Positions 9,706-19,105 of a stretch of DNA of 64,000 nucleotides are shown here, one piece after another. Source of the DNA: a bacterium (lineage in GTDB: Bacteria; Fidelibacterota; Marinisomatia; Marinisomatales; UBA1611). Where the stretch lies: positions 61,942-125,941 of the forward strand of contig SGYO01000003.1 in NCBI GenBank assembly GCA_004321745.1, in the 5' to 3' direction. The position numbers and the translations under genes are program-made. The notes beneath the pieces are model-generated. The model saw only the letters and a program-made list of their open reading frames with translations. It had not been told where the DNA came from and did not search any database. Each line of letters opens with the position of its first letter. Position 1 is the stretch's first letter.

Positions 9706-10599
9706 GTGAAAAAAATAATTACAAGCATAACATTCTTTATAACATCCCTTTACAGTCAATTTGATCTATATCCAGTCACTGACTTTTTTGGTGGTGGAAT
9801 AGGGTATAGCCCGATGTATATAAGCATTGAGGATTTCCCGGCTACCGACCTATTAAAAGACTTAGGATTAGATCCTAAAAAATTCGATACTCCTTTTGTT
9901 GTGCACGGCGGAGAGGGCTTTGCTCACATGACAGGAAAATGGAGAATTGGAAGCTACGCTGGTGTTGGTAGCTCAAGCATTAGCACAGTCACTAATGTTC
10001 GTTTATTTGTAGATGCAGATGGAGATGGTGTTCTCGATCAAAATGAAATCGATAATTCAGTTGATTACGATGGTAACTTTGACCCATCAATAGAAGCAAA
10101 GATTACTATTTCACTTGGTGCAGCATCCATAGAATATGTTATGCCTGTATTTCAAGATCTTGAGATTTCTGCTGGAGCCATGATGGGGCTTGGGAGAATG
10201 AATTTATCTATTGATCAATATGCGGCAAACCCTAAATGGACTGAAATGTTTGATTTTTCATATGGCCCTAAAGTACCTGGCGTAGACGCTGATTCTAATT
10301 CAACTGTGAATTATTATTACGCTGTCGATAACCTTGGTAACCCAATTTCGGGGTTCAATGCAGCAAATGCACCGGGAGTAATGTCTGATCTAAGTGGTAC
10401 ATTTTTTAATTTTCAACCATATGTTGCTGTTAAATGGCAACTTCTCGATAGAGTTGGTCTAAGAATTAGTGCTGGATTTAACAAAGGAACTATTGGTCAA
10501 GGTCGTTGGAAACTTAACAGTAGATACCTTATCGGAGACTCTGATGAGTACACTTTAAGCGGTGTTACATTTAGGACTATGCTATATCTTGGGTTATAA
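9706..10599 (+). CDS. Outer-membrane beta-barrel protein with an EF-hand-like loop
   Basis: A 297-residue protein starting with GTG behind a good Shine-Dalgarno (GGAGAGG). The first ~17 residues form a signal peptide. The rest alternates short amphipathic strands with aromatic ends and terminates in a strand (TFRTMLYLGL), as in small outer-membrane barrels. Residues ~104-117 contain DADGDGVLDQNEID, a close match to an EF-hand or dockerin calcium loop. It sits between predicted strands, so it probably lies in an extracellular or periplasmic loop. I do not recognise the family. It is upstream of a CtpA-type protease on the same strand, with a 29-base gap, and could be cotranscribed with it. Confidence 0.75.
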   Translation: MKKIITSITFFITSLYSQFDLYPVTDFFGGGIGYSPMYISIEDFPATDLLKDLGLDPKKFDTPFVVHGGEGFAHMTGKWRIGSYAGVGSSSISTVTNVRLFVDADGDGVLDQNEIDNSVDYDGNFDPSIEAKITISLGAASIEYVMPVFQDLEISAGAMMGLGRMNLSIDQYAANPKWTEMFDFSYGPKVPGVDADSNSTVNYYYAVDNLGNPISGFNAANAPGVMSDLSGTFFNFQPYVAVKWQLLDRVGLRISAGFNKGTIGQGRWKLNSRYLIGDSDEYTLSGVTFRTMLYLGL

Positions 10600-10628
10600 C
10601 CCTCTTTTCAATTTAATTCATTAAATAA

Positions 10629-12245
10629 ATGTCAAAAAATCAAGTCAATCGTATTTGGCCAATGGTTACCTCTGCCATATTTGGGTTTATAATTGCTGTC
10701 ATAGTTTTTATGCCAGAAGCATATTCTAAAAACAAAAACATATATAAAATTTTAAAGAATAAAATAATGGTCATGCAGCAAATAATATCTTATGTTGATC
10801 ACTTTTATTTTGATGCCGTTGATATGGATAAGATAATGGATGGTGCTTTCCATGGATTAATGGAGGAACTAGACCCACATTCGACTTATATACCAGCTAA
10901 AGAGCAAGAAAATATAGATGAGCTATTTAGAGGTAATTTTCAAGGAATTGGGATTGAGTTTGATGTGCTTCATGGTTATATAACAGTGATTTCGCCAGTT
11001 CCTGATAGTCCATCGGACTATGCTGGACTTCAGTCTGGCGATAAAATAGTTGCAATTAATGGAGAAGATGCTTACAAAATAACAAAAGATGAAGTTGTAA
11101 AAAAACTTAGGGGAAGAAAAGGCACTAAAGTCGATATATCAGTACAACGTATTGGTCAAGAAGAACCTTTTGATGTTACTATAATCAGAGACGACATTCC
11201 AATATATAGTGTCGGAGCGGCTACAATGCTTGATGAAGATACTGGGTACATATTATTGAGGAGATTTTCAGCTACCACTATTGATGAAGTGAATAAGGCC
11301 ATTGATAAACTAGATAAACAAAATTTTAAAAAACTAATTTTTGATTTACGCGGTAATAGTGGTGGATATTTAGAGCAAGCAGCAGCAGTATCTAATTTAT
11401 TTATTTCAACGAAGGACACATTAGTTTATACAAAGGGAAAGATTTCAGATTCAAATCAAGCTTTCATCTCCGATCCAAAAAAAGGGAGAGATGATTTTTC
11501 ACTTATAGTCTTAATAAACCGAGGTTCAGCTAGTGCGAGCGAAATAGTTTCTGGTGCAGTCCAAGACCTTGACAGGGGATTGATTGTTGGCGAAACTAGT
11601 TTTGGAAAAGGATTGGTACAAAGGCAATTACCACTAGAAGGCGGCTCTGCGATTCGAATAACAATGGCAAGGTATTATACCCCAAGTGGTCGCTTAATCC
11701 AAAGACCATATGAAGAAGGTGATGACTTGACGTACTACAAAGAACTCTATGCCAACGACAGAGAGTCGGTGTTAGATAGTCTTAGAAAATTAAGGCCTCA
11801 ATACAAAACAAGAAATGGCCGCACAGTGTATGGCGGAGGCGGAATAACGCCAGACAAATACATCCCATATGAAAGTAAACTAACAAAAGAAACGCAAAAG
11901 CTTTTACGTAACCCTGAAAGACCGATCTTTAATTTTTCTTCTTCTTATGCTACCCAGAATGATTTAGGATATGATTCTTTTACAAAATTCAAAAAGAACT
12001 GGAAAGTAAATCAAGCTATGTACTCACAATTTTTAGATTATCTTGATAGTGATTCTATTTCTTTTATCGCAGACTCTCTCGAAATAGATAGGACATTTAT
12101 TGATAATAGAATAAAGAGTGAGATTGCTGGGACGATATGGGGCAAAGATGAATCTGCTAGCATAAGACTAGCTCTTGATAATCAAGTTTCTGAAGCGCTA
12201 AAATATTTTAACGAAGCTAATGCATTCTTGGGTTACCGTAATTAA
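10629..12245 (+). CDS. S41-family C-terminal processing protease (CtpA-like)
   Basis: A 538-residue periplasmic serine protease anchored by an N-terminal helix (about residues 12-32). It has the N-terminal segment ending in MEELDPHSTYIP, a PDZ domain (about 95-175, SPSDYAGLQSGDKIVAING), and the S41 peptidase core. The catalytic Ser lies in the GSASASEI segment (~299-306) and the general-base Lys in GETSFGKGLVQ (~327). The C-terminal ~140 residues extend beyond the core, as in many FCB homologues. Such enzymes trim the C-termini of envelope proteins. The neighbouring barrel and TonB system are consistent with an envelope role, but no specific substrate can be read from the sequence. Confidence 0.94.
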   Translation: MSKNQVNRIWPMVTSAIFGFIIAVIVFMPEAYSKNKNIYKILKNKIMVMQQIISYVDHFYFDAVDMDKIMDGAFHGLMEELDPHSTYIPAKEQENIDELFRGNFQGIGIEFDVLHGYITVISPVPDSPSDYAGLQSGDKIVAINGEDAYKITKDEVVKKLRGRKGTKVDISVQRIGQEEPFDVTIIRDDIPIYSVGAATMLDEDTGYILLRRFSATTIDEVNKAIDKLDKQNFKKLIFDLRGNSGGYLEQAAAVSNLFISTKDTLVYTKGKISDSNQAFISDPKKGRDDFSLIVLINRGSASASEIVSGAVQDLDRGLIVGETSFGKGLVQRQLPLEGGSAIRITMARYYTPSGRLIQRPYEEGDDLTYYKELYANDRESVLDSLRKLRPQYKTRNGRTVYGGGGITPDKYIPYESKLTKETQKLLRNPERPIFNFSSSYATQNDLGYDSFTKFKKNWKVNQAMYSQFLDYLDSDSISFIADSLEIDRTFIDNRIKSEIAGTIWGKDESASIRLALDNQVSEALKYFNEANAFLGYRN

Positions 12246-12321
12246 ATTATAAGCTGATTATAAATAAAATTGGATATTTAAATTTTCTAAAAATATAAAC
12301 TCATAATTATGGAGGTAATAA

Positions 12322-12927
12322 ATGGTTGATTTTTTTGTACAAGGTGGTGGCTTTATGTGGCCAATTCTTATAGCTCTGCTATTTGGCTTAGCTGTAGTAG
12401 GTGAAAGAGCCTATTCACTAGTTAATTCAAGCTCTGATACAAATAAGTTTTTTGAAGATGTGAAAAGTGTTTATGATGACTCAGGAAAAGATAGAGCTAT
12501 CGAGCTTTGTGAATCTACACCAGGGCCTGTTGCATCAATATTTTTAGCTGGGCTTTCAAAAATGGGGAAACAGAAAGAAGAAATTGAAAAAGCAGTACAA
12601 AATGCCGGTGGTTTAGAAATGGCTTTTCTTGAAAAAAATATGATCTGGATTAACTCAGTAATTACCATAGCACCTATGCTTGGTTTTACAGGAACTGTTG
12701 TGGGTATGATTAAAGCATTTGAAGATATTAAAATGGCCAACGATATATCTCCTGCTGTTGTTGCAGGTGGTATTTCTCAGGCTCTTTTAACTACAGCCTT
12801 TGGTCTTATTGTAGCAATGATAATGCAAGTTTCACAAAACTTTTTTGTATCAATGATAGATAAGCTTATTTTAGACATGGAAGAGCAATCAATCAAAATT
12901 GTAGAATATTTACAAGACTCAAAATAA
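12322..12927 (+). CDS. exbB: MotA/TolQ/ExbB proton-channel protein
   Basis: A 201-residue inner-membrane protein with three hydrophobic helices (about 13-31, 108-128 and 147-170). It contains the typical ExbB/TolQ segments TIAPMLGFTGTVVGMI and GGISQALLTTAFGLIVA. It starts at an ATG behind the strong ribosome-binding site GGAGG. The next two genes encode ExbD/TolR proteins and the fourth a TonB, so this is the stator of a proton-motive-force motor energising outer-membrane transport. ExbB is preferred over TolQ because a TonB rather than TolA/TolB/Pal follows; by sequence alone the two are hard to separate. Confidence 0.92.
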   Translation: MVDFFVQGGGFMWPILIALLFGLAVVGERAYSLVNSSSDTNKFFEDVKSVYDDSGKDRAIELCESTPGPVASIFLAGLSKMGKQKEEIEKAVQNAGGLEMAFLEKNMIWINSVITIAPMLGFTGTVVGMIKAFEDIKMANDISPAVVAGGISQALLTTAFGLIVAMIMQVSQNFFVSMIDKLILDMEEQSIKIVEYLQDSK

Positions 12928-12937
12928 TTTTTGTTGA

Positions 12938-13336
12938 ATGATTAGAAATCGTCGTTTTAAAGGGGGAGAAATCCCAACTGGATCCATGGCAGATATAGCT
13001 TTCTTGTTATTGGTATTTTTTCTTGTTACCACAACAATAGATACCGACAAAGGCTTAGGCATCGTGCTCCCACCAGCAGGCGATGTTGAAATAGAAATTC
13101 AAAAAAAGAATATTCTTAACTGTCTAATTAATTCACAGGGTAAGGTTCTACTTGACGAAGAGCCAACAGATATAGAACAAATTAACAGAATTGTTAAGAA
13201 GAGATTGAGTCAAAACCCACTATTGATTGTTTCTGTTAAAGCTCATCCCAAAACTGCTTACAGTGATTATGTTAGAGTAATAGATCAATTAAAAATTGCA
13301 AATGCAAAAAAGATATCCATAGCAAATTCAAACTAA
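12938..13336 (+). CDS. exbD: ExbD/TolR biopolymer transport protein (first copy)
   Basis: A 132-residue protein with the ExbD signature: a short cytoplasmic N-terminus, GEIPTGSMADIAFLLLVFFLVTT, where the Asp in the membrane helix (MAD) is the proton-carrying residue, and a ~95-residue periplasmic domain. It begins ten bases after exbB. Its stop codon overlaps the ATG of the second exbD (TAATG), giving translational coupling. Two different ExbD paralogues in one operon are common in Bacteroidetes-like bacteria and may form a heterodimer within the ExbB pentamer. Confidence 0.92.
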   Translation: MIRNRRFKGGEIPTGSMADIAFLLLVFFLVTTTIDTDKGLGIVLPPAGDVEIEIQKKNILNCLINSQGKVLLDEEPTDIEQINRIVKKRLSQNPLLIVSVKAHPKTAYSDYVRVIDQLKIANAKKISIANSN

Positions 13337-13746
13337 TGAACTTTTCAAGAAAAACACAATTATCAAGCGAAATACCAACATCATCAATGCCTGATATTAT
13401 ATTCATGCTTCTAATATTTTTCATGGTCACCACGGTTCTGCGTGAATACTCTGGACTACCGGTAAACATTCCAAAAGCTGAAAAGATAGAAAAATTAAAA
13501 GGTAAACGTCACACTGCTCACATTTGGGTTTCCAAAGAAGGACTAGTATCAATAAATGATAGACTTTTTGCGGTACAAGATGTCGCTAAAATAATGTATG
13601 AAAAAAGAGTGTCAGATCCGCAACTAATTGTTTCTCTAAAAGCTGATGAAGAGGCGAAAATGGAACTCATTTCCTCTATACATGAAGAGCTAAGAGAAGC
13701 GGATGCTTTAAAACTTAATTATAGTACGAAAACACTAGTTCGCTAA
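13336..13746 (+). CDS. exbD: ExbD/TolR biopolymer transport protein (second copy)
   Basis: A 136-residue paralogue of the preceding protein. The N-terminal SSEIPTSSMPDIIFMLLIFFMVTT carries the membrane Asp (MPD), then comes a periplasmic domain with VSLKADEEAKMELI. It is coupled to both neighbours by TAATG overlaps at its start and end. The two copies are clearly diverged, so this is an old duplication rather than a recent one. Confidence 0.92.
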   Translation: MNFSRKTQLSSEIPTSSMPDIIFMLLIFFMVTTVLREYSGLPVNIPKAEKIEKLKGKRHTAHIWVSKEGLVSINDRLFAVQDVAKIMYEKRVSDPQLIVSLKADEEAKMELISSIHEELREADALKLNYSTKTLVR

Positions 13747-14360
13747 TGAAACTAAATACAAACCCATTAAAAGGTAAGTATCCAATAACTGTTAGAATTG
13801 CTGGGCTTTGCGGTATATTTAGTTTAGTATTAATATTTTTAGTATTCCCAAGATTTGTTACAGAATCTGAATTCGGTACTGTGGATCAAATTGTAATTGA
13901 AAATATCGACATCCCCCAGACTCAACAGATCGATAATACTCCTCCACCAGCAAGGCCTTCCATACCAGTACCTACAGATGATGAAGATATTGCAGATGAT
14001 GTAACATTGGATGATCTAGATTTTGATGATTTTGAAGCTTGGGATGCTCCTCCTGCACCTAGTGGCCCAAAAGTAAAGTTTATTCCTTATGATGATCCTC
14101 CAAAACCAATAAGCGCTATAAGACCGGTATACCCCGAAATTGCTCAAGAGGCTGGAATAGAAGGAGTCGTTGTAGTTCAAGCATTTATAGATCAAAAAGG
14201 AAGAGTGAAAGAAACTATTATCCTAAAAGGGATTCCAAATACTGGGCTTGATGAAGCAGCAATGGAGGCAATTAGAAAAACAAGGTTCAGGCCTGCGAAG
14301 CAAAGAGAAAGAGCTGTTGGCGTTTGGATTTCAATACCAGTTAACTTCAGATTAAAATAA
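13746..14360 (+). CDS. tonB: TonB-family energy transducer
   Basis: A 204-residue protein with one N-terminal membrane helix (about 17-35), an acidic Pro/Asp-rich periplasmic linker (about 45-115, with DDLDFDDFEAWD), and a C-terminal TonB domain (about 118-204). That domain has the family pattern YPEIAQEAGIEGVVVVQ, then GLDEAAMEAIRKTRFRPA and the closing strand VGVWISIPVNFRLK. It is the last gene of the exbB-exbD-exbD-tonB operon and should transmit energy to TonB-dependent receptors. No receptor gene lies in this window. Its stop is six bases from the stop of convergent sdhB. Confidence 0.93.
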   Translation: MKLNTNPLKGKYPITVRIAGLCGIFSLVLIFLVFPRFVTESEFGTVDQIVIENIDIPQTQQIDNTPPPARPSIPVPTDDEDIADDVTLDDLDFDDFEAWDAPPAPSGPKVKFIPYDDPPKPISAIRPVYPEIAQEAGIEGVVVVQAFIDQKGRVKETIILKGIPNTGLDEAAMEAIRKTRFRPAKQRERAVGVWISIPVNFRLK

Positions 14361-14366
14361 AAGCTG

Positions 14367-15119
14367 CTAACCTTTGATGTTAGCTCTGTGATATTCCCAG
14401 TTCATCTTTCTTATATATTCTTGGGAAATTTCTTTAGGACACTCAGCTTCGCATGCTCCAGTGTTTGTACAATGCCCAAATCCCTCTTCATCCATTTTAT
14501 CTACCATTGCCACTACTCTTTTGTCTCTCTCAGGTTGTCCTTGTGGCAATGAAGCTAACTGCGATACTTTAGCCGAAACAAATAAACTAGCTGAAGCGTT
14601 TTTGCAAGCAGCAACACATGCACCACATCCAATACATGCAGCAGCATCGAATGCATACAAAGCATCCTCTTGCGAAATTGGTATAGCATTACCATCTGGT
14701 GCACTTCCAGTATTTACGGATATGTACCCACCAGATTGTATAATTCTATCAAATGGAGTTCTATCTACAACTAAATCTTTAATAACAGGAAAAGGTTTTG
14801 CTCTCCACGGTTCAATTACTATATTGTCTCCATCTTTGAAATGATACATATGCAGTTGACAAGTAGTTGTCCCTTTCAGAGGACCATGGGGCTTGCCGTT
14901 AATCACCATAGAGCAACTGCCACAAATTCCTTCTCTACAATCATGATCAAAAGCAATTGGCTCTTCTCCTAACAAAATTAAACGCTCATTTAAAACATCT
15001 AACATCTCTAAAAAAGACATATGTTCATTGAGCCCAGGGACATCATAATCAACAAATCTGCCCTTATCTTTAGAGTCTTTTTGTCGCCAAACTTTCAATT
15101 TAATTGTTAGCTCTTTCAT
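14367..15119 (-). CDS. sdhB: Succinate dehydrogenase/fumarate reductase iron-sulfur subunit
   Basis: A 250-residue electron-transfer subunit with all three cluster motifs. The [2Fe-2S] cysteines are C61, C66, C69 and C87 (CREGICGSC...C). The [4Fe-4S] ligands are C162, C165, C168 and C172. The [3Fe-4S] ligands are C217, C223 and C227, with C172 and C227 followed by the usual K/P contexts. It follows sdhA directly (no gap), in gene order C-A-B. It passes electrons from the flavoprotein to the quinone site in SdhC. The short length and the C-A-B order with one cytochrome subunit resemble the Bacteroidetes/epsilonproteobacterial type B enzymes. Confidence 0.96.
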   Translation of the reverse strand: MKELTIKLKVWRQKDSKDKGRFVDYDVPGLNEHMSFLEMLDVLNERLILLGEEPIAFDHDCREGICGSCSMVINGKPHGPLKGTTTCQLHMYHFKDGDNIVIEPWRAKPFPVIKDLVVDRTPFDRIIQSGGYISVNTGSAPDGNAIPISQEDALYAFDAAACIGCGACVAACKNASASLFVSAKVSQLASLPQGQPERDKRVVAMVDKMDEEGFGHCTNTGACEAECPKEISQEYIRKMNWEYHRANIKG

Positions 15120-17033
15120 TTATTTATAACTCCTTTGAGTAGGGGTTACCTCTTCATAATTTAAATTTTCTTTATGCAATTCTGGCTCCTTGTCATCTCC
15201 TTTATATTCCCACGCAGAAACAAACGTATAATTCTCATCATCTCTAAGCGCTTCCCCCTCAGGAGTTTGGTGCTCTTCTCTAAAATGACCTCCGCAGGAT
15301 TCTTCTCTATCCAATGCATCATAGATCATAAGTTCACCCAATTCAATAAAGTCAGCAACTCTTCCCGCTTTTTCAAGCTCTGGGTTTAGGTCATTATCAG
15401 AGCCAGGTACAAAAATATTTTGCCAAAAATCTTTTTTAAGGTCTTTTATCTGAGTTAGTGCATTTTTTAAATCTTTTTCATTTCTAGACATTCCACAGTT
15501 GTCCCACATAATTTTACCCAATTCCCTGTGCAAGCTCTCTACACTTTTTTTACCTTTAATATTGAGTAATTTTTCATTCCGTTTTCTTGTTTTTTCTTCG
15601 GCAATAACAAAGTGTTCATCTTCTGTTGATATTCTATCTGTTCTAATTTCTTTAGATAAATATTCTCCAATAGTATAAGGCAAAACAAAATAACCATCAG
15701 CAAGGCCTTGCATCAAAGCAGAGGCGCCTAACCTATTTGCTCCATGATCTGAAAAATTTGATTCTCCGATTGAATACAGTCCAGGTACAGTAGTCATTAG
15801 ATTATAATCTACCCATAAACCACCCATAGTGTAATGTACTGCAGGATAAATTCTCATCGGCGTTTTGTATGGGTCTTCACCTGTTATTTTATTATACATT
15901 TGGAAGAGATTCCCATATCTAGACCTCACAGTCTCTTCACCTAAATTATTAATAGCATCCTTAAAGTCAAGATACACAGCCATTTTTGTTTGGCCTACAC
16001 CATATCCCTCATCACATCTTTCCTTCGCTGCTCTTGAGGCTATATCCCTCGGGACAAGATTACCAAAAGCTGGATATTTCCTTTCAAGATAATAATCTCG
16101 TTCATGTTCAGGAATATCCTCAGGTAACCTAGAATCCCCTTTCTTTAGAGGAACCCAAATTCTGCCATCATTCCTAAGTGATTCGGACATCAATGTTAAT
16201 TTTGATTGATAATCTCCTGATACAGGGATACAGGTAGGATGTATCTGCGTAAAACAGGGATTCCCAAACATTGCCCCTCTCTTATACGCTTTCCACGCAG
16301 CTGTTACGTTACTTCCCATTGCATTTGTAGATAGGTAAAAAACATTGCCATAACCTCCAGTTGCCAAAACAACTGCATGCCCAAAATGACGCTCATATTG
16401 GCCCGTAAGTAAATTTCTTGCAATTATACCTCTAGCAGCTCCATCAATCATAACAACGTCAAGCATTTCATGTTTATTATACATCTGCACAGTGCCTCTG
16501 CTTATTTGTCTACTCAAAGCACTGTAAGCACCCAAAAGAAGCTGTTGCCCAGTTTGCCCTCTTGCATAAAATGTTCGAGATACCTGGACACCACCAAATG
16601 ATCTATTGTCTAAGGTTCCACCATATTCTCTAGCAAAAGGTACACCTTGGGCTACACATTGATCTATAATATTTGTACTTACTTCTGCTAACCTATGGAC
16701 ATTTGCCTCACGGGATCTATAGTCACCACCCTTTATAGTATCATAAAATAATCTATAAACGCTATCTCCATCATTCTGATAATTTTTTGCTGCATTTATC
16801 CCTCCTTGGGCTGCAATTGAGTGCGCTCTTCTTGGACTATCTTGAAAACAAAAAGCTTTCACGTTGTAACCCATTTCAGCAAGAGATGAGGCAGCGGATG
16901 CACCTGCTAAGCCAGTACCAATGATGATTACATCTAAATTAAGTTTGTTGGCTGGACTAACTAGTGGAACTTTTGACTTGTAATCGGACCATTTACTAGC
17001 TAATGCTCCTGCTGGTATTTTACTGTCTAACAT
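15120..17033 (-). CDS. sdhA: Succinate dehydrogenase/fumarate reductase flavoprotein subunit
   Basis: The catalytic subunit, about 637 residues. The N-terminal FAD-binding loop [15 protein letters not shown] is followed by [14 protein letters not shown], where the His carries covalent FAD. The active-site segment [16 protein letters not shown] contains the catalytic Arg. The substrate-binding [10 protein letters not shown] and the [16 protein letters not shown] segments are intact. The frame continues to a TTG at 17057, but the ATG at 17033 gives the expected N-terminus and is preferred; it overlaps sdhC by 14 bases. The C-terminal [14 protein letters not shown] is typical of the long type B form. 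The direction of catalysis cannot be read from sequence. Confidence 0.96.
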   Translation of the reverse strand: MLDSKIPAGALASKWSDYKSKVPLVSPANKLNLDVIIIGTGLAGASAASSLAEMGYNVKAFCFQDSPRRAHSIAAQGGINAAKNYQNDGDSVYRLFYDTIKGGDYRSREANVHRLAEVSTNIIDQCVAQGVPFAREYGGTLDNRSFGGVQVSRTFYARGQTGQQLLLGAYSALSRQISRGTVQMYNKHEMLDVVMIDGAARGIIARNLLTGQYERHFGHAVVLATGGYGNVFYLSTNAMGSNVTAAWKAYKRGAMFGNPCFTQIHPTCIPVSGDYQSKLTLMSESLRNDGRIWVPLKKGDSRLPEDIPEHERDYYLERKYPAFGNLVPRDIASRAAKERCDEGYGVGQTKMAVYLDFKDAINNLGEETVRSRYGNLFQMYNKITGEDPYKTPMRIYPAVHYTMGGLWVDYNLMTTVPGLYSIGESNFSDHGANRLGASALMQGLADGYFVLPYTIGEYLSKEIRTDRISTEDEHFVIAEEKTRKRNEKLLNIKGKKSVESLHRELGKIMWDNCGMSRNEKDLKNALTQIKDLKKDFWQNIFVPGSDNDLNPELEKAGRVADFIELGELMIYDALDREESCGGHFREEHQTPEGEALRDDENYTFVSAWEYKGDDKEPELHKENLNYEEVTPTQRSYK

Positions 17034-17688
17034 AAAGTGTAATAGGGATACTAGCAAAAATTAAAGGTATCAACACTGCTATCCCTTTCCCAATTAGGTT
17101 AATTATTTTTTCATACTTTGAAGTGTTAAGCCCCAAGGTTTGGAAGGCTGAACCAACTCCATGAGACAAATGAAATGCAAGCATCAACATCGAAATAACA
17201 TAAAATCCAGTATAAAAAATATTATCAAATGCTTTAACTGTTACTGTATGCAAATCTTTGTTACCCCACTTATCAAGTCCAATATCTCCAAAATGCATTT
17301 CATACCAAAAACTTCTCAAATGAATTATCAAAAATATTAATAACATTGTGCCTAAAAAAGCCATGTTTCTTGAAGACCAACTACTATTACCTATTCCAGT
17401 ACTAATATGGTATCCTATGGGCCTAGCAAGTCTAGACTTCAAAACCAAATAAATCGTTAAAATTGAATGTAAAATAATTGATGAATATGTTATATATGAT
17501 AATGCAATTACAGCAGGATTTGTAGTCATGAAAAGAGCATATGCGTTAAATTGTTTTTGTCCTAATTCTCCAGATATGAAGAGCTGCAAATTGCCAGCTA
17601 AATGACCAAGCAAAAATAAAACTAGAAAGCCTCCAGATAAAGCAGCTAACGCTTTTTGAAAAAGTTTAGAATTAAAATATAATTTCAT
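17020..17688 (-). CDS. sdhC: Succinate dehydrogenase cytochrome b subunit
   Basis: A 222-residue membrane subunit of the type B (SdhC b558) family with five hydrophobic helices. Conserved His residues occur at the helix ends ([53 protein letters not shown]), consistent with di-haem ligation. It is first in the sdhCAB operon, and its end overlaps sdhA. One large cytochrome subunit instead of separate SdhC and SdhD is the usual type B arrangement. The 91-base region upstream (17689-17779) should hold the operon promoter. Confidence 0.93.
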   Translation of the reverse strand: MKLYFNSKLFQKALAALSGGFLVLFLLGHLAGNLQLFISGELGQKQFNAYALFMTTNPAVIALSYITYSSIILHSILTIYLVLKSRLARPIGYHISTGIGNSSWSSRNMAFLGTMLLIFLIIHLRSFWYEMHFGDIGLDKWGNKDLHTVTVKAFDNIFYTGFYVISMLMLAFHLSHGVGSAFQTLGLNTSKYEKIINLIGKGIAVLIPLIFASIPITLYVRQ

Positions 17689-17779
17689 GAGTATTCATTT
17701 ATATATATCATACAAATATCACATACAATGAGTCAAAAATTAAACCCTTTTAATTACTTTTCCATTAAGTATAAATGCT

Positions 17780-19048
17780 TTAACTAAATATATATTTTTT
17801 TAAAAGTTTACCTGATTTTTTAAAATTATTTTGCTTTTGAAAACTTAATGGGCCACGTAAAAGTATATTTTCAAAAAAATTAGAGAAATATTTTTCTTCT
17901 CCATGTTTTCTCGCTTTAAGCCCACCAATTGAGATTTCGGAAATAATTTTAACCCAATCTAAAAAACTTTTCCCTCCGGGTCCATCAACATCACCGCTCA
18001 AGGATTTAGCTAAATCATTCCATAAAAATTTATCTTCTAGTGTCCAGCTATTGAATATTGACAATAATTTCTCCCTAATCATAGGGGCATCTATTAACCC
18101 GGTAACAAATGCAACAGGAGCCATTATACTATCAAATGGCAGACAATCAATATCCCGCACCTCAATCAAATTCTTTAATCTTACATTTGTAAATATTTGA
18201 TGCAGTGCTGCTTTTATATCTTCTTGACTCAATAATCCTTTAGAATACTTAATTCTTAAGTCTTCACCAAGTGAGAATTCAGTTTTTTGAATGTTATTTT
18301 TACTATCTAGTTTAAATATTCCAGGGACATGAAGAACAAAATCAATATACGCATCTAAAACACTTCTCTTGTCAATTATGCCGTGATTAATTAGCGATTT
18401 ACATCTACTGTCATCAGTATTTTCCCAAATGTGATTTCTCAAATTTAAATTTCCAATAACTTCGCCTTTTTGAAATGGACTATGGGAAAAAAGATATGAG
18501 AATACCGGATGAAGACAATCTAAGATGTATACTGACTCTTCTAGGTCTTTTCCATTTTTTATATCATAATTAATTTGAATGCTGCATGTATTTCGCATCA
18601 TCCACTTACCTAAAGAGCCTCTTTCTTCCATATTTTTATCCATTAATTGATACTTCACAAGTTTAATTAGCTCAACATCACGAGGCTCATTTAATGGGTC
18701 AACACCAATAAAAAGAGATTTATACCCTTCTCTATCTAAAATTTTATCTAGTGTTTTTTTGTAGATTAAAAATGACTTATCAAGTTCTTGAATGGTTTCA
18801 CATGCTGGACTAGCCCACTCAATTTGACCTCCGGGTTCAAGAGAAAAGCTAGCGTTTGAAATTTTCTCGATAGAATTTAGTTCTTCTAAAAGATCGCTAG
18901 CAGAATAAATAGAACCTTTATTTACTGGTATTCTATAATAATTTTTATCAAAAACAAAACACTCAACCTCAACACCTATTTTCCTTGCAGCATTGTCACC
19001 AATGCTATTACTTAGAATATAAGATTTAACCTTATTATGAACAGACAA
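17780..19048 (-). CDS. Glutamate-cysteine ligase, GCS2 (plant/EgtA-like) family
   Basis: A 422-residue ATP-dependent ligase. The N-terminal RKIGVEVECF and the SLEPGGQIEWAS block are the substrate/ATP motifs of GCS2 enzymes, and RNTCSIQINYD matches the conserved 'R.(T)C..Q.N.D' segment. A late 'RDIDCLPFDSIMAPVAFVTGL' block (split here as two motifs in the family) also fits. These enzymes make gamma-glutamylcysteine, for glutathione or, in EgtA, for ergothioneine. No glutathione synthetase or egt gene is nearby, so the final thiol is unknown. The only plausible start is TTG at 19048 without a clear ribosome-binding site. It lies between sdhC and the PEGA gene on the same strand. Confidence 0.85.
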   Translation of the reverse strand: MSVHNKVKSYILSNSIGDNAARKIGVEVECFVFDKNYYRIPVNKGSIYSASDLLEELNSIEKISNASFSLEPGGQIEWASPACETIQELDKSFLIYKKTLDKILDREGYKSLFIGVDPLNEPRDVELIKLVKYQLMDKNMEERGSLGKWMMRNTCSIQINYDIKNGKDLEESVYILDCLHPVFSYLFSHSPFQKGEVIGNLNLRNHIWENTDDSRCKSLINHGIIDKRSVLDAYIDFVLHVPGIFKLDSKNNIQKTEFSLGEDLRIKYSKGLLSQEDIKAALHQIFTNVRLKNLIEVRDIDCLPFDSIMAPVAFVTGLIDAPMIREKLLSIFNSWTLEDKFLWNDLAKSLSGDVDGPGGKSFLDWVKIISEISIGGLKARKHGEEKYFSNFFENILLRGPLSFQKQNNFKKSGKLLKKYIFS

Positions 19049-19105
19049 AGTAAATATCTAAAAAAAGCTGGAATAAAAAGGTATATGTGAAGGCTATAAT
19101 GCTTC

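Noticed and set aside
14361..14390. Terminator between tonB and sdhB
   Set aside because: A 6-bp GCTAAC/GTTAGC stem is present but overlaps the sdhB coding end and has no T-run.
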